A stretch of DNA of 64,000 nucleotides. It comes from Nonomuraea coxensis DSM 45129 (lineage in GTDB: Bacteria; Actinomycetota; Actinomycetes; Streptosporangiales; Streptosporangiaceae). The position numbers and the translations under genes are program-made. Location of the stretch: positions 7,475,001-7,539,000 of the forward strand of contig NZ_CP068985.1 of NCBI RefSeq assembly GCF_019397265.1. The letters are read 5' to 3'. Positions 9,068-17,231 of this stretch are shown piece after piece. The notes under the pieces are model-generated. The model had not been told where the DNA came from, did not search any database, and worked only from the letters and a program-made list of their open reading frames with translations. Each line of letters opens with the position of its first letter. The first letter of the stretch is position 1.

Positions 9068-11059
9068 TCAGGTGACGGCGCACTCCCCGCTGACCATGCC
9101 GCACGTCTCCGCCCGCTCGCCCTTGCCCGTCGCGGTGAACGTGACCTCGGCCGCGTCGCCGGCCGCCAGCGTGTCCGGCACGTCCAGGATCAGCAGGTCG
9201 CCGTCCTGCGTCCAGGCCGCGCCGCGCACGCTCAGCACCCGGCCCTCGACCGGCACCGAGACCGTGGGGCCCGCCAGCGCCCGCGTCGAGGTGTTCGCGA
9301 CCGTGAGGCTCGCCGCGTAGGTGCCGACGCGCTGCTTGATCGTCTGCCGGACGTTGACCGAGCCGCCGGCCGCGCCGCCCTGCCCGAACGGGCCGGGGCC
9401 GCCGGTGTCGACCGGCGTCGGCTCAGCGGGGGCCGTGGTGGCGCCACCGCCGTCCGAGGAGGGCTCGGCGTTCGGGTTGGGGGTGAGCGTGTCGCTCTCC
9501 TCCGCGCCCGTCGGCTCCTCGATCACCTCCCTGGTCGGCTGCGCGGACGCCTTCACCCTGGTCCTGGTGGGCTTCGGCGTGGGCGTGGTGGTGCGGCGGG
9601 GGGTGCGGGCGACGTACGAGGCGGTGGGCGTCGGACGGCCGGACGGCGTGGTCTCCTCCTCGTCCGTCGCGGGCTCCTCCTCGGGCTCGCTCTCCGCTTC
9701 CTCCTCCGCCGGGTCGCTGACCGCGGGGCCGGAGCCGGCCGGGCTCTGCTGCACGGCCGCGCAGGTCGCGCCCTCGCACTTGGCCGGGTCGCCGGAGCTC
9801 ATCAGCTTCACGCCCACCACCGTGCCGCCGAGCACCACGGCCACGGCGGCGACGGACAGCAACGCCACCTTGCCCTTGCCGCCGCCCGACGACGGCGGGG
9901 CGGCCAGGTCGTCGTCCTGGTCCCTGCCGCGGCCCCTGCCGCTGTCGCGGTCCTGGTCGCGGCCGGCCTTGCGGCGGCCGCGGCGGCCCTTGGGCTCGTC
10001 CGGGTCGTCGAGGTCGTCCAGGCCGGAGTCGGCGGACCAGCCGGAGGTGAGGAAGCCCGTCTCGGCCTCCGCCCACGCCGGGGTCCTGGCCGCCACCGTG
10101 GGCTCGCCGGCCACCTTGATGTCCCCGGGCATGGGCGGGCCCGCGGGAGGTGCGGCGTCGAACCTGGCGGTACGGTCCACCGGGCCGTCGAACGCGCCCC
10201 CGGCCTGCCCCTCCGGCTCGTCGAAGAACCCTTCGCCCCGCATCGGCCGCCCGAAGGGGTCATCACCCCCGGGCCTGTCGAACGGGCCGCTCCCGCCGCG
10301 CTGGTCAAAGGGACCGGTCCCGCCGCGTTGGTCGAAGGGGCCGGTGCCCCCGGCCTGGGCGAAGGGGCCGGTTCCGGCGGGCCGGTCGAAGGGGCCGGTG
10401 GGGCCGGGGGGAGGGCCGCCTGCGGTGTCACGGGGGGTGGACGGGCCGGGGAAGGCGGCGGTGCGCTCGGCGGGAGGGTTGAAGAAGCCGTCGCCGGGGC
10501 GAGGACCGGCGCTGGGACCTGGCGTCCTGTCGAAGGGCGCCGGGACGTCGAAGTCACCGGTGACGGGCCCGCCGTACGACGCGGCGCCGCCCGGAGGCCG
10601 CGGGCCCGCGGCGGGATCGCCAGGCAGGCCACCTCCAGGACCCCGAGGGGCGGCGGGGTCGCCAGGGAAGCCGGATCCGGCGGCGGGGTCGCCGGGGAAG
10701 CCGGAAGGGCCGGGGCGGTCGTTGGAGGGGGCGTCCCAGTCCGTGGGGCGGACGAAGGCGCCCGTCACCTCGAAGGGGCCGGCCTGGTCGCCAGGGGGCG
10801 GAGGGAAGGCACCCGCGGGTCCGCCGGCGGAGTCGGTGGGCAGCGCGAAAGCTCCGGTGACCTCGTACGGCTCGGAAGCCGACCCGCGCGGCGGCTCGCC
10901 CTCGCGGGGCCGCACCGGGGCCCACTGCCCCGTGACCTCGGGCCGGTCCGGCAGGGACGGCCAGCCCGGCGGCTCGGCGTCCTCGTCAGGACCCCAGAAT
11001 GCGCTGCCGCTCCCCCGTTCATCCCCGTCGTCGGATCCACCTGTGCCGTGGCGGCCCAT
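9068..11059 (-). CDS. Pro/Gly-rich single-pass membrane protein with C-terminal CBM2-like domain
   Basis: I do not recognise a named function. Residues 1-390 are a disordered cytoplasmic region rich in Gly, Pro and Asp with short repeats: EVTGAF (three forms), GFPGDPAAG (three forms), and a TGPFDQRGG-type unit repeated about five times at residues 221-262. A basic stretch (GRRGRRKAGRD) precedes one transmembrane helix at about 398-420. The outer part is a Ser/Thr/Pro/Glu linker (430-560) with two cysteines just outside the membrane. Residues 566-663 look like a beta-sandwich of the CBM2 type (VANTSTRALAGPTVSV, with a Cys pair ETCGMVSGEC). AAAGGG precedes the ATG. It may be an envelope protein displaying a carbohydrate-binding or adhesion-like module. 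Confidence 0.75.
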   Translation of the reverse strand: MGRHGTGGSDDGDERGSGSAFWGPDEDAEPPGWPSLPDRPEVTGQWAPVRPREGEPPRGSASEPYEVTGAFALPTDSAGGPAGAFPPPPGDQAGPFEVTGAFVRPTDWDAPSNDRPGPSGFPGDPAAGSGFPGDPAAPRGPGGGLPGDPAAGPRPPGGAASYGGPVTGDFDVPAPFDRTPGPSAGPRPGDGFFNPPAERTAAFPGPSTPRDTAGGPPPGPTGPFDRPAGTGPFAQAGGTGPFDQRGGTGPFDQRGGSGPFDRPGGDDPFGRPMRGEGFFDEPEGQAGGAFDGPVDRTARFDAAPPAGPPMPGDIKVAGEPTVAARTPAWAEAETGFLTSGWSADSGLDDLDDPDEPKGRRGRRKAGRDQDRDSGRGRGRDQDDDLAAPPSSGGGKGKVALLSVAAVAVVLGGTVVGVKLMSSGDPAKCEGATCAAVQQSPAGSGPAVSDPAEEEAESEPEEEPATDEEETTPSGRPTPTASYVARTPRRTTTPTPKPTRTRVKASAQPTREVIEEPTGAEESDTLTPNPNAEPSSDGGGATTAPAEPTPVDTGGPGPFGQGGAAGGSVNVRQTIKQRVGTYAASLTVANTSTRALAGPTVSVPVEGRVLSVRGAAWTQDGDLLILDVPDTLAAGDAAEVTFTATGKGERAETCGMVSGECAVT

Positions 11060-11185
11060 GGCTGCCCTTTCTGCCGGTTACAGTTGGCCGCCAATCTTCA
11101 TAACACCTTTGCTACGCCGTTGTCACAGCAATCCCACTAGTCGTACCCCAAACCGGGAAAATATCCCAAAAATCGGGACAGATCA

Positions 11186-12133
11186 TTACCGAAAGTGATC
11201 CCAGCCGCCACGCCCCATTTCCCGCCCGTACACGAGAACCCCCTCACCTTCGACCACCCGCCCCACGACCTGCCACGACGCCGGCAACCGCACCCCTGCG
11301 GGAAAGGCCGCCGCGAGCGCGTGATCCTCGCCACCCGTGAGCACCCATTCCAGCGGATCGGCCGCCAGCTCCTTGGCCGCGGCCAGCACCGGCTCGCCCA
11401 CCGCGAACGCCTGCGGATCCACCTCGATCCGCACCCCGCTCGCCGCGGCGACGTGCCCGAGGTCCTGCAGCAGCCCGTCGCTGACGTCCAGCATCGCGCT
11501 CGCGCCCAGCTCGGCGGCGCGCGGCCCCTCCTGGTACGGCGGGCACGGCCGCCGATGCGCCGCCACCGCCCGCTCCAGCGCCTCGGTACGCGCCGGTACA
11601 CCGGCGTCGAGCAGCGCGAGCCCGGCCGCCGCGTGCCCGAGCCGCCCCGCCACCGCCACGACCTGCCCGGGCCGCGCGCCGTCCCGGCGGACGGGGGCCC
11701 GCCCGCCCAGGTCGCCCAGCGCGGTGACCCCGAGGACCACCAGGTCGCACCGGGTCACGTCGCCCCCCGCGACGCTCGCACCGACGACCACGCACTCGTC
11801 GCGAAAGCCGTCGGTCAGCCCGTCCAGCCAGGTCACGGGCAGGTCGGCGGGGATGCCGAGGCCGATGACCAGCGCGGTGGGGGCGGCGCCCATGGCGGCG
11901 ACGTCGGCGAGGTTCTGGGCGGCGGCCTTGCGGCCCACGTCGTAGGGGCTGGACCAGTCGCGCCGGAAGTGCCTGCCCTCCAGCAGCAGGTCGGTGGAGA
12001 CCACGACCCGCCCGTCAGGAGCGGCGACCAGCGCCGCGTCGTCGCCCGGACCCAGCATTACCGCCGCGCCCTGGGGCAGACGACCGGTAATACGATTTAC
12101 CACGCCGAATTCGCCGAGATCTCCGACTGTGAT
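11186..12133 (-). CDS. thiL: Thiamine-monophosphate kinase (possible ATC start)
   Basis: Phosphorylates thiamine monophosphate to thiamine pyrophosphate. The N-terminal VGDLGEFGVVNRI, MLGPGDDAALV, STDLLLEGRHF and SDGLLQDLGH are diagnostic for ThiL. Family proteins begin M-T-V-G-D-L-G-E; here that position is I-T-V-G-D and the codon is ATC at 12133-12131. AGGAGG stands 6 bases before this ATC, an ideal spacing. The only standard in-frame starts are farther upstream: GTG at 12154 and ATG at 12184, neither with a ribosome-binding site. I place the start at the ATC with moderate confidence. The product would be 315 residues. It is divergent from the Lrp-type gene. Confidence 0.85.
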   Translation of the reverse strand: MTVGDLGEFGVVNRITGRLPQGAAVMLGPGDDAALVAAPDGRVVVSTDLLLEGRHFRRDWSSPYDVGRKAAAQNLADVAAMGAAPTALVIGLGIPADLPVTWLDGLTDGFRDECVVVGASVAGGDVTRCDLVVLGVTALGDLGGRAPVRRDGARPGQVVAVAGRLGHAAAGLALLDAGVPARTEALERAVAAHRRPCPPYQEGPRAAELGASAMLDVSDGLLQDLGHVAAASGVRIEVDPQAFAVGEPVLAAAKELAADPLEWVLTGGEDHALAAAFPAGVRLPASWQVVGRVVEGEGVLVYGREMGRGGWDHFR

Positions 12134-12201
12134 GACGCACCTCCTGACGCACACAGGGTACGGTGGCCCTTCGGCGTGATCCAATCGCCCGGGAGGACGT
12201 G

Positions 12202-12435
12202 ATGGTGCAGGCCTACATCCTTATTCAGACCGAGGTCGGCAAGGCCGCCGCAGTGGCCGCGGAGATCTCCGGGATCCCCGGTGTGACGCAGGCGGAGGAC
12301 GTGACGGGTCCCTACGACGTCATCGTCCGCGCGGAGGCCCGTAACGTGGACGAGCTGGGCAAGCTCGTCGTGGCCCAGATTCAGGCGGTGGAGGGGATCA
12401 CGCGTACGCTGACGTGTCCGATCGTCCACATCTGA
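12202..12435 (+). CDS. Lrp/AsnC ligand-binding domain protein (stand-alone RAM domain)
   Basis: A 77-residue protein consisting only of the AsnC_trans_reg (RAM) effector domain: VQAYILIQTEVGKAAAVAAE, GPYDVIVRAEARNVDELGKL, and the ending TLTCPIVHI. There is no DNA-binding helix-turn-helix. Such solitary domains assemble into dimers or octamers and bind amino acids in related proteins; a role in sensing an amino acid here is inferred. GGGAGG lies 6-7 bases before the ATG at 12202. It is followed after 28 bp by the DUF3515 lipoprotein gene on the same strand. Confidence 0.88.
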   Translation: MVQAYILIQTEVGKAAAVAAEISGIPGVTQAEDVTGPYDVIVRAEARNVDELGKLVVAQIQAVEGITRTLTCPIVHI

Positions 12436-12463
12436 GCCGTCCAGTTCCGAAGGTAGTCGTCGC

Positions 12464-12886
12464 ATGCGTGCCGCCGCCGTCCTGCTCGTTCTCCTAGCGC
12501 TCGCCGGTTGCGGCGGCACCGTCCAGGTGGAGCCGCCGGCGCCCGCGGGCCCGGCGGTCGCCGCCTGCGACAGGCTGGCCACGCTGCTGCCCGCCTCGCT
12601 CGACGGGGCCGAGCGTGGCACGTCCGAGCCGCGTTCGCCGTATGTCGCCGTCTGGGGGGACGGCACGATCGCGCTGCGCTGCGGCGTGCCCCGGCCGGCG
12701 CGGATGGCGCCGACGGACCAGCTCCAGGAGATCAACGGCGTCGGCTGGTTCGCCGACCCCGAGCGGCCCGCGTTGTACACCGCCGTGACGGACGCCGCGT
12801 ACGTGGAGGTCACGATCGGCGGCGGCCACGTGCCGGGCGACGTGCTCGCCGAGCTGTCCGGCCCGGTGGGCCGGATGGCGGGGTAG
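12464..12886 (+). CDS. DUF3515 family lipoprotein
   Basis: A 140-residue predicted lipoprotein. The signal peptide ends in the lipobox LAGC (Cys at residue 16), so the mature protein would be lipid-anchored on the outer face of the membrane. The mature part (ACDRLATLLP, RSPYVAVWGDGTIALRCGVPRP, GVGWFADPERPALYTAVTDAAYVEVTIG) matches the actinobacterial DUF3515 family as I remember it, which is commonly encoded near thiL and ddl. No enzymatic motif is visible. It is convergent with ddl, with only 3 bp between the two stops. Confidence 0.85.
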   Translation: MRAAAVLLVLLALAGCGGTVQVEPPAPAGPAVAACDRLATLLPASLDGAERGTSEPRSPYVAVWGDGTIALRCGVPRPARMAPTDQLQEINGVGWFADPERPALYTAVTDAAYVEVTIGGGHVPGDVLAELSGPVGRMAG

Positions 12887-12889
12887 CGC

Positions 12890-13987
12890 TCACCGCAGCC
12901 CGGCGGGCCGGTTGAGCGCGAGCTGGATGAGCCGGTCGACCAGCTCGGCGTACGACACCCCGGTGGCGGCCCAGAGCTGCGGCGCCACCGACAGCGAGGT
13001 GAAGCCCGGCATGGTGTTGATCTCGTTGAGCACCAGCCGCCCGTCGGGCGTATAGAAGAAGTCGACCCGTGAGAGCCCTTCGCAGTCGAGCGCCTCGAAC
13101 GCCCGCACCGCGAGGGCGCGCAGCTCCTCGGCCGTCTCGTCGGGGATGTCGGCGGGCACGGTGAGCGACATCTGGTCGGGGTAGTACTTCGCCTCGAAGT
13201 CGAAGAACTCCTGCCCGCCCTCGACCTTGACCTCGCCGGGCACCGACGCGGCGGCCGGCTCGTCGCCTGGCGACTCCAGCACCGCGCACTCGATCTCGCG
13301 GCCCTCGATGGCGGCCTCGATGAGGACCTTGGGGTCGTGCTGCCTGGCGAACTCCACGGCCTGTTCGAGCTGGGCCCGGTCGCGTGCCTTGGAGATGCCC
13401 TGGGAGGAGCCGGCCCGCGCGGGCTTGACGAAGACCGGGTAGCCGAGCTGCTCCTCGGCCTCCTTCAGCACCAGCTCGCGGTTGAGCCGCCAGTCGCGGT
13501 CGCGTACGGTGACGAACTTGCCCGTGGGCAGCCCGGCGGCGGCGAGGACGGTCTTCATGTACGCCTTGTCCATGCCGACGGCGCTGGCCAGCACGCCGGA
13601 GCCGACATAGCGCACGCCCGCCATCTCCAGGAGGCCCTGGATGGTGCCGTCCTCGGCGAACGGGCCGTGCATCACCGGGAACACCACGTCCACCTTGCCC
13701 AGCTCGACGGGGATGGCGCCGGGGTCGTAGGCCACGAGGGAGCTGCCGCCGGAGGGCAGCGCGAGCGCCGCCCCTGAGGTGTCGACGACCGGCAGCTCGC
13801 CCTCCTCGATGGCGAACCGCTGGTCGGACGCGGCCAGCACCCACCTGCCGTCCTGGGCGATCCCGATCGGGACCACCTCGTACTTGCTCCTGTCGATCGC
13901 GTCGAGCACGCTGCCCGCGCCCATCAGGGACACGGCGTGCTCGGAATTGCGACCTCCGAAAACGACGGCGACGCGTGGCTTGCTCAT
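12890..13987 (-). CDS. ddl: D-alanine--D-alanine ligase
   Basis: ATP-grasp ligase that makes the D-Ala-D-Ala terminus of peptidoglycan precursors. The N-terminus MSKPRVAVVFGGRNSEHAVS and the substrate motif MHGPFAEDGTIQG are typical, as are the ATP-grasp lysine segment YPVFVKPARAGSSQGI and the metal-binding end SRVDFFYTPDGRLVLNEINTMPGF. The motif YYPDQMS indicates the normal ligase rather than a VanA-type depsipeptide enzyme (inference). The ATG at 13987 gives 365 residues, slightly long because of an insert (ESPGDEPAAASVPG) common in actinobacteria. The open frame continues upstream across gpsA as a shadow. Confidence 0.95.
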   Translation of the reverse strand: MSKPRVAVVFGGRNSEHAVSLMGAGSVLDAIDRSKYEVVPIGIAQDGRWVLAASDQRFAIEEGELPVVDTSGAALALPSGGSSLVAYDPGAIPVELGKVDVVFPVMHGPFAEDGTIQGLLEMAGVRYVGSGVLASAVGMDKAYMKTVLAAAGLPTGKFVTVRDRDWRLNRELVLKEAEEQLGYPVFVKPARAGSSQGISKARDRAQLEQAVEFARQHDPKVLIEAAIEGREIECAVLESPGDEPAAASVPGEVKVEGGQEFFDFEAKYYPDQMSLTVPADIPDETAEELRALAVRAFEALDCEGLSRVDFFYTPDGRLVLNEINTMPGFTSLSVAPQLWAATGVSYAELVDRLIQLALNRPAGLR

Positions 13988-14073
13988 GGTGTCCGAATCT
14001 ACCGGGGTGTCCTCTGCACAGCGAGTCAACCCCGCTGTACGGCGCGCCCGGTCAACGGCCTCGTCCGCGCCGG

Positions 14074-15084
14074 TCACACGCCGTACCGCTCCGGTTTGGG
14101 CGAGCGCGACATGAGCAGCATGCCGGCCTCGGCCGGGGACATGCCGTCGTGCACCACCCCGACCACGACCTCGGTGATCGGCATCTCGACGTCGTGCTTG
14201 CGGGCGAGGGCCAGCACGGACTCGCAGGACTTGACGCCCTCGGCGGTCTGCCTGGTGGCGGCGACCACCTCGGCGAGGGTCATGCCGCGCCCGAGGTTCT
14301 CGCCGAAGGTGCGGTTGCGCGACAGCGGCGAGTTGCAGGTGGCGACGAGGTCGCCCATGCCGGCGAGCCCGGCGAAGGTGTGCGGGTCGGCGCCCAGGGC
14401 CACGCCGAGGCGCTGCATCTCGGCGAGCCCGCGGGTGATGAGCATGGCGCTGACGTTGTCGCCCATGCCCATGCCCGCGGAGACGCCGACGGCGAGCGCG
14501 ATGACGTTCTTGACCGCGCCGCCCAGCTCGACGCCGACGACGTCGGGGTTGGTGTAGGGGCGGAACCACGGCGGCAGGTGGCAGATGGCCTGCAGCTTCT
14601 CGGCGACGGACTCGTCGGCGCAGGCCACGACGGTGGCGGCGGGCTGGCGCTGGGCGATCTCCTTGGCCAGGTTGGGGCCGGAGACGACGGCCACCCGCTC
14701 CTCCGGCACCTCGGCGACCTCGCGGATCACCTCGCTCATCCGCTTGGTGGTGCCGAGCTCGATGCCCTTCATGAGGCTGACCAGGACCGCCCCGCGCGGG
14801 ATGTGCTCGCGCCAGGCGGCCAGGTTGGGCCGCAGGGTCTGCGACGGCACGCACAGCACCACGAAGTCGGCGCCGTCGAGGGCCCGCTCGGGGTCGGTCG
14901 TGGCGCGCAGCGAGGGCGGCAGGGGGATGCCGGGCAGGTAGTCGGCGTTCTCGTGGGTGCGCTCGATGGCCTCCATCTGCTCGGGCCTGCGCCCCCACAG
15001 CGTGACCTCGTTGCCCGCCTCCGCGAGGATCATCGCGAAGGTGGTGCCCCACGATCCTGGGCCGAACACGGCGGCTCTCGTCAT
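14074..15084 (-). CDS. gpsA: NAD(P)H-dependent glycerol-3-phosphate dehydrogenase
   Basis: Reduces dihydroxyacetone phosphate to sn-glycerol-3-phosphate for phospholipid synthesis. The dinucleotide-binding loop is FGPGSWGTTFA at the N-terminus; VSLMKGIE, SGPNLAKEIA and GGAVKNVIALAVGVSAGMGMGDN contain the conserved catalytic lysines of the family. The product is 336 residues. The ATG at 15084 lies 4 bp after the plsC stop, so the two are probably cotranscribed. The pairing makes metabolic sense, because PlsC acylates lyso-phosphatidate derived from glycerol-3-phosphate. Confidence 0.95.
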   Translation of the reverse strand: MTRAAVFGPGSWGTTFAMILAEAGNEVTLWGRRPEQMEAIERTHENADYLPGIPLPPSLRATTDPERALDGADFVVLCVPSQTLRPNLAAWREHIPRGAVLVSLMKGIELGTTKRMSEVIREVAEVPEERVAVVSGPNLAKEIAQRQPAATVVACADESVAEKLQAICHLPPWFRPYTNPDVVGVELGGAVKNVIALAVGVSAGMGMGDNVSAMLITRGLAEMQRLGVALGADPHTFAGLAGMGDLVATCNSPLSRNRTFGENLGRGMTLAEVVAATRQTAEGVKSCESVLALARKHDVEMPITEVVVGVVHDGMSPAEAGMLLMSRSPKPERYGV

Positions 15085-15088
15085 GCGG

Positions 15089-15799
15089 TCACCGCCCCGC
15101 GGGGTCGTAGGGGGCCTCGGGGGCCTTCTCGCCGCGCAGCTCGGCGAGCTGCGCGGTGATCGCCGCCATGATGTCGGCCGTGGCCTCCCGCAGGACGTCG
15201 CCCTGCGGCGGCAGGCCGGCGTATCCGGACAGGTCGACCGGTGGTCCCACCGAGACGCGGAAGGTCTTGCGGGGGAAGAGCCGCGGCCTCTTCTCGCCGT
15301 ACGGCAGCAGCTCGTGCGCGCCCCAGTGGGCGATCGGGATGACCTGGACGCCGCTCTCCAGCGCCAGCCGGGCCGCGCCGGTCTTGCCCACCATCGGCCA
15401 GAGGGCCGGGTCACGGGTGCAGGTGCCCTCGGGATAGAACAGGATCGCGCAGCCGTCCTGGAGCCGCTGGGAGGAGATCCGCAGCGACCGCGCGGCCTCG
15501 GTGCTGCCGCGTTCGACGGGGATGACCAGCAGCCCGGTCAGGGCCCGGCCGAGCAGGGGCACGCGGAACAGTGCGGACTTGGCGAGGATGACCGGCCAGC
15601 GCCCGTTGTTGAACAGGAAGTGCGACAGCAGGACGGGGTCCGTCCAGGAGAGGTGGTTGGCCGCGATGATGATGCCACCGGTGCGCGGGAGGCGCTCGCC
15701 GTGCCGCCAGTCCCGCTTGACCAGGAGCCGGGACAGCGGTTTCACGACGACGACGGCCAGGGTCTCCCAGAAACGCGACGGTCGCGTGCGGCGGCTCAT
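15089..15799 (-). CDS. plsC: 1-acyl-sn-glycerol-3-phosphate acyltransferase
   Basis: Membrane-associated acyltransferase of phospholipid synthesis. It carries the HX4D catalytic motif as NHLSWTD, and the glycerophosphate-binding motif FYPEGTCTRD; the conserved VIPIAHWGAHELLP follows. The start ATG at 15799 (MSRRTRPSRFWETL) has GGAGG about 6 bases upstream; the earlier ATG at 15826 would contain the ribosome-binding site inside the gene. Length is 236 residues. It is first in a plsC-gpsA unit and divergent from cofC. Confidence 0.92.
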   Translation of the reverse strand: MSRRTRPSRFWETLAVVVVKPLSRLLVKRDWRHGERLPRTGGIIIAANHLSWTDPVLLSHFLFNNGRWPVILAKSALFRVPLLGRALTGLLVIPVERGSTEAARSLRISSQRLQDGCAILFYPEGTCTRDPALWPMVGKTGAARLALESGVQVIPIAHWGAHELLPYGEKRPRLFPRKTFRVSVGPPVDLSGYAGLPPQGDVLREATADIMAAITAQLAELRGEKAPEAPYDPAGR

Positions 15800-15873
15800 G
15801 GACTCCTCCTCGGGTGTGCGCCCCAAGTCTCCCGGTTGCCCGCCGAGGATGTCGAGGCGCGATGCTTAAGGGT

Positions 15874-16521
15874 ATGAGCTTCCGGTGGTCCCTGGTCATT
15901 CCGGTCAAGACGCTGGTCGCCGCGAAGACCCGGCTGGCCGACGCGACGGGACCGCATCGCACGAGGTTCGCCGTGGCGGTGGCGAGCGACACCGTGGCGG
16001 CGGCGCTGTCCTGCCCTGCGGTGGCGCGGGTGATCGTGGTGACCGCCGATCCCGCGGCGGCGGTCCCGCTCGCGGCGCTGGGGGCGGAGGTGGTGACCGA
16101 TCCCGACCGCGGGCTGAACACCGCGCTCCGCACGGGCGCCGCGCACGCCGTGTCGGTGGCTCCCGGCGAGGCGGTGGGGGCGCTGCAGGCCGACCTGCCG
16201 GCGTTGCGGCCGGCCGAGCTGGCGACGGCGCTGGGCGCGGCGGCCGAGTTCGACCAGGCGTTCGTGCCGGACGCGCTCGACGTCGGCACCACGTTCTACG
16301 GCGTGCGGCCGGGGGTGCCGTTCACGCCGCGCTTCGGCGGGGAGTCCCGGGCCAGGCACCTGGCGGGCGGGGCGAAGGAGCTGTGCGTGCCGGGCATCGA
16401 CTCGGTCCGCCGCGACGTGGACACCCCCGCCGACCTGGAGGCGGCGATCGCGCTGGGGCTGGGCCGGCACACGGCGGCGGTGGTCGCCGAGCTGTGGCCG
16501 CGCTCCGGGGCCTCCGGCTGA
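15874..16521 (+). CDS. cofC: 2-phospho-L-lactate / phosphoenolpyruvate guanylyltransferase (F420 synthesis)
   Basis: CofC activates the three-carbon acid used by CofD to build coenzyme F420. The nucleotidyltransferase start MSFRWSLVIPVKTLVAAKTRLA and the central GALQADLPALRPAEL (D for metal binding) match the family, as does the C-terminal FGGESRARHLA. The ATG at 15874 gives 215 residues; another ATG four codons earlier (15862) has a comparable GAGG upstream, so the start is uncertain. The gene's presence implies that the organism makes F420, as actinomycetes do. No other F420 gene is in the window. Confidence 0.9.
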   Translation: MSFRWSLVIPVKTLVAAKTRLADATGPHRTRFAVAVASDTVAAALSCPAVARVIVVTADPAAAVPLAALGAEVVTDPDRGLNTALRTGAAHAVSVAPGEAVGALQADLPALRPAELATALGAAAEFDQAFVPDALDVGTTFYGVRPGVPFTPRFGGESRARHLAGGAKELCVPGIDSVRRDVDTPADLEAAIALGLGRHTAAVVAELWPRSGASG

Positions 16522-16562
16522 CCGCTCGCCCGGCCCCGGCCGTACGGACTACGCTGGTGGGC

Positions 16563-16763
16563 GTGCAGGGCACGGTACGCAGCTTCGACGAGGCCACCAG
16601 GTCGGGCACGGTCTTCCTGGACGACGGGACCGTGCTGGAGTTCGACGCCGCCGCCTTCGACGCGGGCCCGCTGCGGCTGTTGCGCACCGGCCAGCGGGTC
16701 AACCTGGCGCTGGCCGGGGAGCGCGTCACCTACGTCACGCTGTCCACGTTCCCGCTGCCCTGA
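16563..16763 (+). CDS. Small cold-shock-domain-like conserved protein
   Basis: A 66-residue protein beginning at GTG 16563 (an alternative GTG is two codons earlier). The sequence VQGTVRSFDEATRSGTVFLDDGTVLEF followed by RTGQRVNLAL resembles the beta-barrel of a cold-shock domain (GTVKWFN...GFGFI), but the RNP aromatic residues are largely replaced. RNA binding is therefore doubtful. It sits between cofC and the convergent HU gene, 41 bp after cofC, and ends shortly before a strong bidirectional terminator. It is shorter than normal gene-calling limits. Confidence 0.75.
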   Translation: MQGTVRSFDEATRSGTVFLDDGTVLEFDAAAFDAGPLRLLRTGQRVNLALAGERVTYVTLSTFPLP

Positions 16764-16781
16764 AGGCCCCGACAACGCGCG

Positions 16782-16806
16782 ACGCCCGGGCGAGGAGCCC
16801 GGGCGT
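16782..16806. terminator. Bidirectional terminator between CSD-like gene and HU
   Basis: A perfect 10-bp stem: ACGCCCGGGC at 16782-16791 and GCCCGGGCGT at 16797-16806 around the loop GAGGA. It lies between two convergent genes and can serve both. Confidence 0.85.
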
Positions 16807-16832
16807 GACGGTCCGCTACGAATCGGCCGCGG

Positions 16833-17132
16833 CTACTTCTTCTTGCCGCTCTTCTTGCCGCCCTCGTTCACGAGGTCCTTGAACTCCGAACCGGGGCGGA
16901 ACTTGGGAGCCCAGCTCTCCGCGACGTTGATCTCGGCACCCGTGGACGGGTTCCTGGCCGTGCGCGCCGGCTTGTTCACCATCTCGAACGCGCCGAAGCC
17001 CGTGATCGAGACCTTGTCGCCGCTCGCCACGGCCTTCTGGATGGTGTCGATGACCGCGTTCACGGCCTCGGTGGCCGTCCTCTTGTCGCCCACCCGGTCC
17101 GAAATGGCCTCGACGAGTTCTCGCTTGTTCAT
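16833..17132 (-). CDS. hup: DNA-binding protein HU
   Basis: Nucleoid-associated protein of 99 residues that bends and compacts DNA as a dimer. The start MNKRELVEAISDRVGDKR and the core GDKVSITGFGAFEMVNKPARTARNPSTG are classical HU. The DNA-binding beta-arm carries RTARNPSTGAEI. The C-terminus ends in a short lysine tail (KKSGKKK), much shorter than the long Lys/Ala tails of mycobacterial or Streptomyces HupS proteins. The ATG at 17132 has AGGA about 9 bases upstream; the longer frame to 17174 is not supported. Confidence 0.96.
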   Translation of the reverse strand: MNKRELVEAISDRVGDKRTATEAVNAVIDTIQKAVASGDKVSITGFGAFEMVNKPARTARNPSTGAEINVAESWAPKFRPGSEFKDLVNEGGKKSGKKK

Positions 17133-17231
17133 GAAAGTCCTGCTCCCCCAGTTATGGTCAGGGTTCCAGCACACGAGTTCGACGTAGAAACCCCTTACGC
17201 GAGTCGAAAGTAGGCGGGATCGCGGGGGAAC

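Noticed and set aside
12890..15052. 720-codon frame covering ddl and beyond
   Set aside because: Only the ddl part (to 13987) has family similarity; the remainder is a shadow of gpsA on the same strand.
14074..15414. Long frame extending gpsA to 446 codons
   Set aside because: The upstream part is antisense-like sequence overlapping plsC; the gpsA signature begins at 15084.
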